A stretch of 64,000 bases of DNA from Curtobacterium sp. A7_M15 (GCF_030705415.1 NZ_JAUZED010000003.1:20299-84298), one strand, 5' to 3'; shown: positions 8,730 through 17,247, counted from the first letter of the stretch. Made by a program: numbers and translations. Notes: generated by a model from the sequence alone, not told the origin.

Positions 8730-11108
8730 GTGCAACCAGTCCTGCACGCTCCGCGCGCGAGGAAGCGCAGCATTGCTGTCGCGGTTCTCGGCGCGCTCGC
8801 ACTCGTTGCTTCGTTGCTTGTAGCCACGATGCCGGCACATGCTCTAAACGACACCGGCACCGGTGGCGTCTTCGTCCCGGCGACGGGCCGCATCCTTGAT
8901 ACGAAGACGGGTACCGGTGGATTCAGCACGCCGATGGAGGCTGGCAAGTACCGGACCATCAAGGTCGCGGGCCTTGCTGGGCTGCCGGATGACGGCTCGG
9001 TCGGCGCGGTCTCATTGAACGCCACCGTTGGAGGCTCCGCTGGTGCGGGGACGCTGTTCGGTCGGCCCGATGCCAACTCTGGTCGGACGACGATGCTGAT
9101 CTATAGCGGCGTCTCCGGTGAGTACACGTCCAACAGCGCCACCGTCGCGGTTGGTGCGGACGGCACGATTCAGGTCATGACCGAGAACGCGACCCGGTTG
9201 ATTCTGGACGTGCAGGGCTACTACACCGCGAACACGGACGGCACGGCCGCGGGCGGGTTCGTGCCCGTCGCTAAGCGCATCGTCGACACCCGCTCCGGCC
9301 TCGGCGCCGCCAAGTCGACGATCGCCCCCGGAAAGAGCATTGATGTGCAGATCACCGGGTCGAACGGGATCCCGTCCGGTGCATCCGGCGTCGTGGTGAA
9401 CCTGCTCCCGATCAACAGCACCGACAGCGACGGCTACCTCACCCCATACGCGACCGGAGGGACGAAGCCGCAGAACTCACTGCACTACGCCCCGTCAGTC
9501 GCCGCCTCAATCCAGGCGCAGGTACCGCTGTCGTCGGACGGCAAGATCACCATCGCGAACAGCTCATCGACGGCGAACCTTGTCATCGATCTTCAGGGCT
9601 ACTTCACCGCCGCCGGCACGAGCGGCGCCATCTTCACCCCCTCCTACGGGCGCGCCTACGACTCCAGGGCAACCGGAAACACGGCTCTGGCAAAGAGCGA
9701 GACCCGTTCCATCCAGATCGCAGGCAAAGCTGGCGTCCCGGTTATGGGCTCCGGCATCACTGCAGTGACGCTGACGCTGATCGTCTCGCACGCCGGTAGC
9801 GCCGGCTACGCGCAGGCCTACGCTGACGGCGCCACGAACCCCGGCACTACGGCAATCAACTTCCAAGCCGACGACATCCGCACAAACACGATCACCGTGC
9901 CGCTCGGTACGAACGGCAAGATCGCTCTCCGCAACGTCGCCGACGCGACGAACTATGTGGTGGACGTGCAGGGCTGGTACTCCTCAGTGACTCCCGCGAA
10001 GATCACCTGCGGCTCGGTAGCAGCCGGAGCGTGGCTGAAGTCAATTCCGATTGACGGAATCGACTGCACAATTTCCGCGAAGCCGGCCGACCACTCAGAT
10101 GAGGTGGTTTCGTACACCCTTGATGACGGTGAACCGACCGACATCGCTTTGAGCGAAACGCAGCCCAGTAGTATTTCTCTGCACGTACCCGGCACCGCTG
10201 GGCGCCATGTGCTGAGCGTTGACGCCGACCAGGCTGACGGGACTGTGTCATCCACCGTCTGGTTCGCAACCTTTGGGGACTGGACGACGACGGCAACGAC
10301 CTCCGTCCCGGACAACTCGGATCACGTGTCCCTCACACCTCAACTCGAGGTCTGGGCAGACGACGTTGCGCTTCCCAACGAGGCGACCTACGTCTACCGC
10401 ATTTGGGATCAGCCAGACACAACGCAGGCCCCAGTTAGCACCAGTGATCCGCAATCAGGCGGGTGGTCCGTACCAAGCGGGCTGCTGGTTGACGGCGGAA
10501 CCTACTACTGGTCCGCACGAGTTGAGGCCACGCTCGATGGTCAAACCGCGACCCTGACCACTGTCCCTGCTGTGTTCGTTGCCGACTCCTCCGTGTCGGA
10601 CGCCCCAGGGGCGCCTGATGACGCTGCGGACTACACGGCGCAGGACGCCGGAACATCTACCACCTCGTACTCCGCACGCGCGACGCGCCCCACGATCCAG
10701 CTAGCTTCAAGCGGCAGCGTGCAGGGGCCTCGGGGAAGTGGCCTGCTATGCAACAAGCACTATCACTACTCGACGTTCAATGCCACCTTTGATATGCAGC
10801 GTGCCTGTGGAACTACTAAGATGGCGTGGGGTTTCCAGGTCAGTGTGGCATTCTGTAGCGGCGCGACTTCTAGTGCCACTGAGCTCGGAATGCAGATTTG
10901 GGACCACACCAACAGAACGTCTAATACTAATTCTGACCACGTGAAGCATTGCACGTACTTCTTCCATGGAACAATGTCGGGCATCATTGTGGGTCACCAA
11001 ATTAGCTACTACGACAACATCAAGTTCCGTGCGTACAAGTATGGTCAGCCGGGAACGGCATACGTTGACACAAGTGGTATCTTCATTGTCACCGATAGGA
11101 CAAAGTGA
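8730..11108 (+). CDS. Secreted modular polymorphic toxin candidate, variant 2
   Basis: 792 residues from GTG 8730, which follows GGGGGTCTC exactly as in the paralogue. Signal peptide 1-40 (RKR, hydrophobic core, AHA), then the same three repeats ending in DVQGYY, DLQGYF and DVQGWY near residues 163, 290 and 412, and a comparable beta-rich linker to about 640. The last 140 residues are unlike those of variant 1: four cysteines (LLCNK, RACGTT, AFCSG, KHCTYF) could make two disulfides, and there are many aromatic and Thr/Asn residues. I recognise no toxin family in this tip. The stop codon overlaps the next gene (GTGA), coupling them. A new tip on an old body, with its own downstream partner, is how polymorphic toxins diversify. 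Confidence 0.65.
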   Translation: MQPVLHAPRARKRSIAVAVLGALALVASLLVATMPAHALNDTGTGGVFVPATGRILDTKTGTGGFSTPMEAGKYRTIKVAGLAGLPDDGSVGAVSLNATVGGSAGAGTLFGRPDANSGRTTMLIYSGVSGEYTSNSATVAVGADGTIQVMTENATRLILDVQGYYTANTDGTAAGGFVPVAKRIVDTRSGLGAAKSTIAPGKSIDVQITGSNGIPSGASGVVVNLLPINSTDSDGYLTPYATGGTKPQNSLHYAPSVAASIQAQVPLSSDGKITIANSSSTANLVIDLQGYFTAAGTSGAIFTPSYGRAYDSRATGNTALAKSETRSIQIAGKAGVPVMGSGITAVTLTLIVSHAGSAGYAQAYADGATNPGTTAINFQADDIRTNTITVPLGTNGKIALRNVADATNYVVDVQGWYSSVTPAKITCGSVAAGAWLKSIPIDGIDCTISAKPADHSDEVVSYTLDDGEPTDIALSETQPSSISLHVPGTAGRHVLSVDADQADGTVSSTVWFATFGDWTTTATTSVPDNSDHVSLTPQLEVWADDVALPNEATYVYRIWDQPDTTQAPVSTSDPQSGGWSVPSGLLVDGGTYYWSARVEATLDGQTATLTTVPAVFVADSSVSDAPGAPDDAADYTAQDAGTSTTSYSARATRPTIQLASSGSVQGPRGSGLLCNKHYHYSTFNATFDMQRACGTTKMAWGFQVSVAFCSGATSSATELGMQIWDHTNRTSNTNSDHVKHCTYFFHGTMSGIIVGHQISYYDNIKFRAYKYGQPGTAYVDTSGIFIVTDRTK

Positions 11109-11398
11109 GTACCGTCGCCCATCTGAATGCACTAGCTGACAATGTTGTCAGGGATCTTCTCAAGGAACAGGAGCGGGCGCGAAGCATTATCGAATTCACG
11201 ACGCGCGCGGGAAATCGTCTTTCTCCGGAAAGTAGCCCCACTCGCCAGGATCGAATCAAGGTCGTAGTCCTTGGGGAGACTTTCTCGCTCGGACTCTCCC
11301 CCGACGAGACAGATGTGCACTTCGTTGCGCGGTTGCGATCCGAGTTTGCCGACTTCATTGCCGAGAGCAGTTTTGGCTGGGGAGAATGGCGAGACTAA
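11105..11398 (+). CDS. Probable immunity protein for toxin variant 2
   Basis: 97 residues, cytoplasmic, acidic at the C-terminus. GTG at 11105 overlaps the toxin stop codon (GTGA), so translation is coupled. An N-terminal amphipathic helix (ALADNVVRDLLKEQERARSI) is followed by a short beta region and a second helix (DVHFVARLRSEFADFI) ending WGEWRD. It shares no sequence with the small protein beside variant 1, as expected if each immunity protein matches its own toxin tip. No recognised family. Confidence 0.6.
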   Translation: MSTVAHLNALADNVVRDLLKEQERARSIIEFTTRAGNRLSPESSPTRQDRIKVVVLGETFSLGLSPDETDVHFVARLRSEFADFIAESSFGWGEWRD

Positions 11399-11427
11399 GC
11401 GAGCGTTCGCACTTGTGATAACCGCAC

Positions 11428-11465
11428 ACGATGCCCCTTCGTCCGTGGAGAGGGAGGGGCATCGT
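11428..11465 (+). terminator. Intrinsic terminator after immunity gene 2
   Basis: ACGATGCCCCT (11428-11438) pairs with AGGGGCATCGT (11455-11465), an 11-base perfect stem with a 16-base loop, about 30 bases after the stop codon. No long T run follows. Confidence 0.6.
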
Positions 11466-11651
11466 GCATCACCGTCAGCCAGAAGCGCTCCGAAGGATGG
11501 ACAGGTCGCATCAGCGTCAGAAGTGGGTACACCCCAACTGGACGTCAGGCGGCGGTCCTGGCTCGCGTCCGAATAGGGTTCGATTTGGCATTCTCTGACA
11601 CCGGTGGCCGCTGGTCTTAGACTTCAACCTGACAGAAGAGGGTCGGAGGCC

Positions 11652-12230
11652 GTGTTGTCGGGTCAGCAGGTTGGGTACGTGCGGGTGAGCACGTTGGATC
11701 AGAGCACGGTGCGGCAGCTTGACGGCATCGCGCTGGATCGTGTGTTCGAGGACAAGGCGTCCGGGAAGGACGTTGACCGCCCGCAGCTTGAAGCGATGAT
11801 CGGGTTTGTCCGCGACGGCGACACTGTGCTGGTGCACTCGATGGACCGGCTCGCCCGGAACCTCGAAGACCTCCGCCGACTCGTGCGCCGACTGACGGAC
11901 AAGAAGGTCCGCGTCGAGTTCGTCAAGGAGCAACTGACCTTCACAGGAGAAGACAGCGCGATGGCGAACTTGTTGCTGAACATGATGGGAGCGTTTGCCG
12001 AGTTCGAGCGCGAACTGATTCGGGAACGCCAACGCGAGGGCATCGCGCTGGCGAAGCAGCGTGGCGTGTACCGCGGCCGGGCGCGATCGCTTGGTGCGGT
12101 GCAGATCGCAGAGTTGATCAACCGCGCCAGCACCGGAGTGCCGAAGACGGTACTGGCAAGGGAGTACGGCGTCAGCCGAGAGACGGTTTACGCCTACCTC
12201 CGCGCCGCGGCGTCACCCGCGAGCGAGTGA
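11652..12230 (+). CDS. Serine resolvase
   Basis: About 192 residues starting at GTG 11652 or TTG 11655, both just after GGTCGGAGG. The catalytic domain has YVRVSTLDQ with the active serine, SMDRLARNLEDLRRLV and a long E helix (MMGAFAEFERELIRERQREG). The C-terminal helix-turn-helix reads KTVLAREYGVSRETVYAYL. The 60-90 bases upstream, with GACACCGGTGGCCGCTGG, resemble a res region. This is a Tn3-type resolvase and probably belongs to a plasmid backbone with the Fic operon that follows. Confidence 0.88.
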   Translation: MLSGQQVGYVRVSTLDQSTVRQLDGIALDRVFEDKASGKDVDRPQLEAMIGFVRDGDTVLVHSMDRLARNLEDLRRLVRRLTDKKVRVEFVKEQLTFTGEDSAMANLLLNMMGAFAEFERELIRERQREGIALAKQRGVYRGRARSLGAVQIAELINRASTGVPKTVLAREYGVSRETVYAYLRAAASPASE

Positions 12231-12371
12231 TGCAAGAGAACGGATCAGGACCGCGCAGACCAGCGTGAGCGGTCACTCCAAAACCCGTTGCCGAAACTCG
12301 CTGCTGTCCAAAACTAGAGTGGACCGTTTACGGGCAGTTTGGTAGAATGGAAGCCGAGCAGGGGAGCGAGC

Positions 12372-12782
12372 ATGGTCACCAAGGTCGGACCGCGAGGCGG
12401 CCGTCGTGTCGACGTCGAGCAGGAGATGGCGCTGATCATCAAGAGCCACGAGCTCGGCGGAAACCGCCTGAGCTCCGACGCCGTGGACCGGGCCCGCCGC
12501 ATCCTCGAGGGCAAGATCACCGGAGCGCAGGCGCGCGCCGAGCTCGACGCGAAGTACCGCAGCGAGACGGCGGTGATCGACGAGGTGCTGAGCGCAATCG
12601 ACTTCGCCCCTGACGCTGCCGAGGTGGATCGTCGGGTGCAGTTTGCTGACGCCGCGCTGGCACTGGCCGGTCACGAGGTGACCGACCCGACGTTGCGCGC
12701 GCTCAGCCGTCGGGTTGCCGCCGGCACGATGAGCGCCGACGACGCGATCGCCGCCGGCATCGCGCACCTCGACGCTCAGTAG
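12372..12782 (+). CDS. vbhA: VbhA-like antitoxin of a Fic toxin
   Basis: 136 residues from the ATG at 12372 (GGGGAG about 8 bases before). The N-terminal half is helical with an RILEGKITGAQARAELD segment. The last 50 residues form the antitoxin_VbhA-type domain (ADAALALAGHEV, then RVAAGTMSADDAIA). In class I Fic systems this small antitoxin blocks the toxin's ATP site with a glutamate in an S/T-xxx-E-G motif. Here the aligned stretch reads AxxxAG, so the usual inhibitory Glu is not apparent. The toxin gene starts two bases after the stop. Confidence 0.8.
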   Translation: MVTKVGPRGGRRVDVEQEMALIIKSHELGGNRLSSDAVDRARRILEGKITGAQARAELDAKYRSETAVIDEVLSAIDFAPDAAEVDRRVQFADAALALAGHEVTDPTLRALSRRVAAGTMSADDAIAAGIAHLDAQ

Positions 12783-12784
12783 AC

Positions 12785-13645
12785 GTGGCCACCACGTTCC
12801 GCAACTGGGATGACTACTTCATCCCCGGCACGGACGTCCTGCGCAACAAGTGGAACGAGACCGACGGGGCGCGACTGCGCGCGAAGGAAGAGTTCGCCGC
12901 GCAAGCTCGCCTCGTCGAGCTCGCCGCCAACCCGGTGGCGGGGGAGTTCGACTACGCGCACATGAAGGAAATCCACCGGCGGATCTTCCAGGACACGTAC
13001 GAGTGGGCTGGGGACGAGCGCGTCGGTCCGGACACGCGGATGACCAAGAGCGGCCCGGACGTGGTGAACTTCGCGCCCGGCGATCCCGCTGCACCGCAGG
13101 TCGCGTACGGCTACTACCCGGGCCCGGCCGTTCGCGAGGCCGCCGAGTCGCAGTACCGGCAACTTGCGGGGGAGGGGCACCTGGCCGGCATGGAACGCGA
13201 CCGGTTCGTGGAACGGCTCGCGGAGCACTGGGGCGAGCTCAACACGATCCATTCGTTCCGCGAGGGCAACACTCGCTCCCAGTTCGTGTTCTTCTCCCAG
13301 CTGTCCGAGAACGCCGGCTACCGGCTCGACGCCGGCCAGTTCCAGGCTGGCGCACCGCTGCGTGACGAGTTCGTAGCCGCCCGGTTCTACAACCAGGCCA
13401 CCGGGCGCGCGGACCGTCTCGCGACCGTCCTCGGCAAGGCCATCGAGCCCATCGACGCGGCCGCCCCTGCTTCGCTGATGGCGGACCAGCAACGCACCGT
13501 CGACATGCTCAGCCGGCAGAACGGACGTCCCGCGTCGGAGGCCACCAGGCCGGCTCCGCCGACACTCGATGACCGACCGTCGATGCGGGGCGGCATCAAC
13601 ATCAGCCGCGGAACCGACCTGCCGAGAGACGGGTACACCCGATGA
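12785..13645 (+). CDS. fic: Fic/DOC-family toxin (probable AMPylating enzyme)
   Basis: 286 residues, GTG start. The Fic motif is HSFREGNTRSQ at 156-166: catalytic His156 and the GN-R of the phosphate-binding loop are present, with Thr in place of the second Gly, a variant I recall from actinobacterial Fic proteins. The flap and upstream helices (EIHRRIFQDTYEWAGD at about 62-77) are typical. A disordered, Pro-rich C-terminal tail of about 60 residues follows the fold. Such enzymes transfer AMP to target proteins and stop growth when the antitoxin is absent. It sits between the VbhA gene and a resolvase whose ATG overlaps this stop (ATGA). Confidence 0.85.
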   Translation: MATTFRNWDDYFIPGTDVLRNKWNETDGARLRAKEEFAAQARLVELAANPVAGEFDYAHMKEIHRRIFQDTYEWAGDERVGPDTRMTKSGPDVVNFAPGDPAAPQVAYGYYPGPAVREAAESQYRQLAGEGHLAGMERDRFVERLAEHWGELNTIHSFREGNTRSQFVFFSQLSENAGYRLDAGQFQAGAPLRDEFVAARFYNQATGRADRLATVLGKAIEPIDAAAPASLMADQQRTVDMLSRQNGRPASEATRPAPPTLDDRPSMRGGINISRGTDLPRDGYTR

Positions 13646-14238
13646 TCGTTGGCTACACCAGGGTGAGCACCCTGGACCAGAACCTCGGATTGCAGGAGGA
13701 CGCGCTGCGCGCTGCCGGCGCGGGCACGATCTTCTCCGACAAGTCGACGGGGAAGAACACCGCCCGTCCCGGGCTGCGCCGCTGCCTCGAGCACCTGCGC
13801 GCGGACGACGTGCTGTTGGTGTACTCGACGGACCGTTTGGGCCGGTCGATGACCGACGTCGTGAACATCGTGACCGAACTGCAGGAGCGTGGCATCCAGT
13901 TCCGGTCGCTGACCGAACCCTTCGACACGACCAGCGCCGGCGGCGAACTGTTCTTCCACATCTGTGCGGCGTTCGCGCAGATGAACGGGCGCATCATCTC
14001 GGACCGCACCCGCGCCGGCCTCGCGGCTGCCCGGGACCGCGGCCGCCGCGGCGGCCGTCCCACGGTTATGACGCCGGAGCGGATCGCGATCGCGCGACGG
14101 ATGCGGGCCGACAAGGAGACGTGGCAGACGATCGCGACGACGCTCGGCGTTGGCATGTCGTCGGTACGCCGCGCGCTGCGCGACGATGACGACGCACACG
14201 ACGTTGAGGACCTGACGCCCGTGGCGCAGGCCTCCTAG
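13642..14238 (+). CDS. Serine resolvase, coupled to the Fic operon
   Basis: 198 residues; ATG overlaps the Fic stop codon as ATGA, so the three genes are one operon. YTRVSTLDQN carries the nucleophile, STDRLGRSMTDVVNIV and FAQMNGRIISDRTRAGLAAA are the usual core segments, and the tail is a helix-turn-helix (TIATTLGVGMSSVRRAL). This linkage of resolvase to a toxin-antitoxin pair would serve plasmid multimer resolution and retention together (inference). Confidence 0.88.
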   Translation: MIVGYTRVSTLDQNLGLQEDALRAAGAGTIFSDKSTGKNTARPGLRRCLEHLRADDVLLVYSTDRLGRSMTDVVNIVTELQERGIQFRSLTEPFDTTSAGGELFFHICAAFAQMNGRIISDRTRAGLAAARDRGRRGGRPTVMTPERIAIARRMRADKETWQTIATTLGVGMSSVRRALRDDDDAHDVEDLTPVAQAS

Positions 14239-14254
14239 GGGATGGGGGACACCG

Positions 14255-14863
14255 GTGGGGACTGATGAGCTTGCGGGCCGGCTGGGATCGAGGGTGCTGT
14301 TCGTGCCGTGGGGCGCGGAGAGCGTCACGTGCGCGGCGGAGCTCGCGTTGGAACTGCGCGACGAGACGCACGCTCGAGGGCTGGTCGTCGTCGACCAGTT
14401 GACCGTCGTCCCCAACGAGCTTGCGGCGTGGAAGACGCGGACGCTGCTCTCGCCGACGCCCGTCGACGGCGCCGACGTCGTGGCGATCATCCGGCCGGGC
14501 TATGACCTGCTCGCAGGCGTCCGACTGCCGGCGAACGGCTTCGCGATCGTGGCGGAGGACCCCAGCGACCCGCTGCGCGGATGGGCGCAGTTCGTCGGCG
14601 CACGTGACATGAGCACCGGCGACGTGCTCAGTGTCGACGTCGAGGACGCAACGCAGGATGCGTTGGACGAGTTGGTCGACTCCGGTTACAAGGGCTGGAC
14701 CGACGACCGCTCGCACACCCGCGCTCGCGTCGCCGCCGGCTTGCTCCGGTCGCACGGTCTCACCACGACGCAGATCCTCGGCTACATCCTGAGCGGCCGG
14801 TACGCCCGGCTGACACCGTTCGCCGGCCGTCACGTCACGAGGCTGCGCACGTTGCTGTCTTGA
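14255..14863 (+). CDS. Hypothetical protein, plasmid backbone
   Basis: 202 residues from GTG 14255, 16 bases after the resolvase gene and in the same direction. Soluble, acidic, with alternating beta/alpha pattern (VLFVPWG, RGLVVVDQL, GADVVAIIRP) and a C-terminal helix-turn-helix-like section (HGLTTTQILGYILSGRYARL). No family recognised. Position suggests it belongs with the Fic/resolvase operon. Its 3' end overlaps that of the next, convergent gene by about 30 bases. Confidence 0.6.
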   Translation: MGTDELAGRLGSRVLFVPWGAESVTCAAELALELRDETHARGLVVVDQLTVVPNELAAWKTRTLLSPTPVDGADVVAIIRPGYDLLAGVRLPANGFAIVAEDPSDPLRGWAQFVGARDMSTGDVLSVDVEDATQDALDELVDSGYKGWTDDRSHTRARVAAGLLRSHGLTTTQILGYILSGRYARLTPFAGRHVTRLRTLLS

Positions 14864-15173
14864 CCTCCGTGCGCCGCTGCCGCCACTCGGTCAAGTCGCC
14901 GGCGAGGTAGCGGACGGTCCTCGGACTGATCACTAGGCACTGCGGAGCGACGATCGGGGCAATGGCCAGCGCGATCCACAGTGGGTGTCCGAGCAGCAGC
15001 ACTCCCGCACACGAGACCGCTGCGACCCCAACGACGAGCCAGACGTAGATCGGGTTCCGCGGCATCATGTGCCACGACCAGACCGTGAGGCGAGGAACGT
15101 CCCGGACGCCGCCAGCGCGCACCCCGAGCGACCCCGCGGATGGGACGGGTACCCGTCGATGCCGTTGCTTCAT
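14835..15173 (-). CDS. Small membrane protein, unknown function
   Basis: 112 residues from the ATG at 15173, preceded by AGGGGGTCGC. Basic N-terminus (MKQRHRR) and two hydrophobic segments around residues 43-60 and 65-82 (YVWLVVGVAAVSCAGVLLLG, then LWIALAIAPIVAPQ), then a short charged tail. Convergent with the preceding gene. No family recognised. Confidence 0.6.
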   Translation of the reverse strand: MKQRHRRVPVPSAGSLGVRAGGVRDVPRLTVWSWHMMPRNPIYVWLVVGVAAVSCAGVLLLGHPLWIALAIAPIVAPQCLVISPRTVRYLAGDLTEWRQRRTEVKTATCAAS

Positions 15174-15189
15174 GCGACCCCCTGAACCG

Positions 15190-15512
15190 CCCACACAGTA
15201 GCGGACGGGGTTTCCGGGCTAGGGCTTCCGGCCGGGGGCCGGGAGTCGCTTCGCTTCCAGGGGAGCCGGCTTCGCCGGCGCTGTAGGCCCTTCGGGCCGT
15301 TGGTTTGCCGTGAAGCCTTCGGCAGCGTACGGACGCTCGGGCGCAGCGCAAGCGGCAAGCCGCCGTCTCCTCCGAGATTTTCGGCGCGCGCTTCGCTTAA
15401 TTCGCGCCGAAATTCTCTCCCCCGCCGCCCCAAGGGGTTGCATTCCACCCGCTCGTCCTAGCGGCGACAAGTCGCCTTCACGGCAAAACAACGAGAGGGA
15501 GAGGAAGCACAC
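15190..15512 (+). other. Non-coding stretch upstream of small gene
   Basis: About 320 bases with no convincing gene. It is full of short inverted pieces (GGCTTCCGGCC, GCCGGCTTCGCCGGC, GGCCCTTCGGGCC, GAATTTCGGCGCG-like arms) that would fold into several hairpins. It ends in GAGAGGGAGAGG, the ribosome binding site of the next gene. A structured leader or plasmid control region is possible. Confidence 0.4.
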
Positions 15513-15716
15513 ATGCAGCACATCGACACGCTCACCACGTTCGTCCCGGTCGTCGGGGAGGACGACATGCAGCGGCAGTTGCGGAAGCTCGGCGAACGAG
15601 ACGAAAACATGAAGACCCGCACCCGCATGGGGTACGTGCTCGTCAGTTCGGCGACGATCCCGGGTCCGCAGTTCACGACGTTCGTCGACACCTTCACCCG
15701 CACCGACGACGAGTGA
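15513..15716 (+). CDS. Small protein, unknown function
   Basis: 67 residues starting at ATG after a strong GAGAGGGAGAGGAAG. Mixed polar sequence (MQHIDTLTTFVPVVGEDDMQ) with no signal or membrane segment. Lies 190 bases before the ArdC-like gene in the same direction, separated by the poly-C tract. The ribosome binding site is the main reason for calling it real. Confidence 0.6.
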   Translation: MQHIDTLTTFVPVVGEDDMQRQLRKLGERDENMKTRTRMGYVLVSSATIPGPQFTTFVDTFTRTDDE

Positions 15717-15725
15717 CAGCAGAGG

Positions 15726-15852
15726 CGGGGGGGGGCCCCTCAGAATTGGTGACGGCCGCCCCCCCCACCGCCCCCACCCCCCCCCCCCCACTGAATTTTC
15801 CCGGCGGCGGGGCGCGTAACCACCTTTTTTTGGCCCCCCCCCCCCCACTCAC
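15726..15852. repeat. Poly-C/poly-G low-complexity tracts
   Basis: Within 130 bases there are runs of nine G, eight C, fourteen C, seven T and fourteen C, plus CACTCACCCTCC repeats. Nothing is coded here. Such long homopolymers are exceptional in bacterial DNA and prone to length error in both replication and sequencing. Confidence 0.8.
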
Positions 15853-15902
15853 CCTCCCACTCACCCTCCCACACGTCCAGTCCCCGAAAGGACCGACCCG
15901 CC

Positions 15903-16832
15903 ATGATTACCACCACCATCAAGAAGCGCCCCGCGAAGTCCCGTCGCACGTCCGTCAGCCCGGAGCAGCGGAAGGAGCAGGCCGCCGCGCTCCACGAGTC
16001 GATGGCAACGCAGGTTGAGCAGCTGCGCGACTCGGACCGGTGGACCGCGTTCCTGCAGTTCGCGGCCGCGTTCCACGCCTACAGCCTGAACAACGTGTTG
16101 TTGATCCTCAGCCAGCGGCCCGACGCCGAACGCGTGGCCGGCTTTCGGAAGTGGCAGGCCCTCGGCCGCCAGGTCCGTAAGGGGGAGAAGTCGCTCCGCA
16201 TCTTCGGCTACAGCACCAAGAAGGTGACCGAGGAGGACGAGAACGGCGAGACGCGAGAGAAGCGTTACCCCCGGTTCCCGATCCTGCCGGTGTTCGATAT
16301 CGCCCAGACGGACCCGATCGACCCGGACGCAGACGACCCGTCGACGCTCACCGCCCCGCTGACCGGCACCGACGACCACGGCGTCATCGATGCCCTGACC
16401 GCGCACCTGGTCGCGGACGGGTGGACCGTCGAGCACACCGAGCCGGGGCAGCACCGCAACGGGTTCACCGACCCCGAGGCTCGTCGCGTCGTGATCGGCT
16501 CGCACCTGTCCCCGGAGCACGCCGCGAAGACGCTGATTCACGAGCTCGCGCACATCGTCCTTGGCCACGTCGACGACCTGTCCGAGTACGCCGAGCACCG
16601 TGGCCTCATGGAAACCGAGGCCGAGTCCGTGGCCTACGTCGTCGCCGGACTGGTCGGGTTCGACACCGCCGCCTACAGCGTCGGTCACGTCGCCGGGTGG
16701 TGGCGCGCGTCGTCCCACTTGCTTCGGGCTTGCCAGCCGCGCCGAAAAGCGTCCTGGCGGCTCGGGCCTCGCGCAGTTGGCTCGGCAGGAACTCCGCACC
16801 GCGGAGGATGTCGATGCCCTCTTGGCGGATGA
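15903..16832 (+). pseudogene. ArdC-like ssDNA-binding/metallopeptidase protein, 3' end replaced
   Basis: The first 267 residues are a standard plasmid ArdC/DUF1738-type protein: an N-terminal single-strand DNA-binding domain (LQFAAAFHAYSLNNVLLI, FRKWQALGRQVRKGEKS) and a zinc peptidase part with HELAH at 213-217 and METEAESVAY at 237-245. ArdC-type proteins protect incoming plasmid DNA from restriction. After GHVAGWW (about 16706) homology stops, and the remaining 42 codons are out-of-frame sequence from another locus. The C-terminal third is therefore missing, through a deletion joining this gene to a VapBC-like pair. Confidence 0.8.
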
Positions 16833-16845
16833 GCAAGACAGGTGA
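16706..16845 (+). pseudogene. Antitoxin gene, 3' end only (VapB-like position)
   Basis: A second plus-strand frame encodes SGLAQLARQELRTAEDVDAL followed by LADEQDR and a stop that overlaps the next start codon (GTGA). Its position directly before a PIN-domain toxin identifies it as the C-terminal tail of the cognate antitoxin. The N-terminal DNA-binding part was lost at the junction with the ArdC-like gene. Confidence 0.55.
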
Positions 16846-17247
16846 CCACCTACTATCTCGACACGTCAGTTGCCCTTCGAGCCTTGCTCGGGAATTCGCC
16901 TTCAGCTGCCGAATGGATCGATGCCGTGACTGACGTTAGCTCCTGAACACGATCTCGTCACAGGTCGGCTGCTGCAAACGGAACTGACCAGGGTGCAGCG
17001 ACGAGAACGACTACCGGTCGCACCCCGAACCGAGATTCTCGATGTCCTTGGCATCTTGCCGATTACCGATGGTGTACTAGCTGCCGCAGAGTCAATCGGA
17101 CCTCACATCAAAACACTCGACGCGATCCACCTCGGCTCAGTCATCGCTGCCGGGCTCGACGCGACGATCGACACGCACGATGCCGGGATGAAAGCCGCGG
17201 TCGAACACCTCGAATACCCGAGCCATGATCCGGTACTCGAGCCCTAG
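16842..17247 (+). pseudogene. vapC: VapC-type PIN-domain toxin, frameshifted
   Basis: GTG 16842 opens TYYLDTSVALRALLGNSPSA, the classic PIN start with the first catalytic Asp, but the frame stops at 16935. The neighbouring frame resumes with HDLVTGRLLQTELTRVQRRE, then KTLDAIHLGSVIAAGLDATI and a final THDAGMKAA, supplying the other acidic residues. A one-base shift near 16920-16935 separates them. With its antitoxin truncated, loss of the toxin is expected; VapC proteins cut RNA. Confidence 0.75.

Noticed and set aside
15190..15512. Origin of replication or tRNA in the hairpin-rich stretch
   Set aside because: No iterons, no DnaA-box cluster and no cloverleaf could be drawn; reported only as a non-coding structured region.
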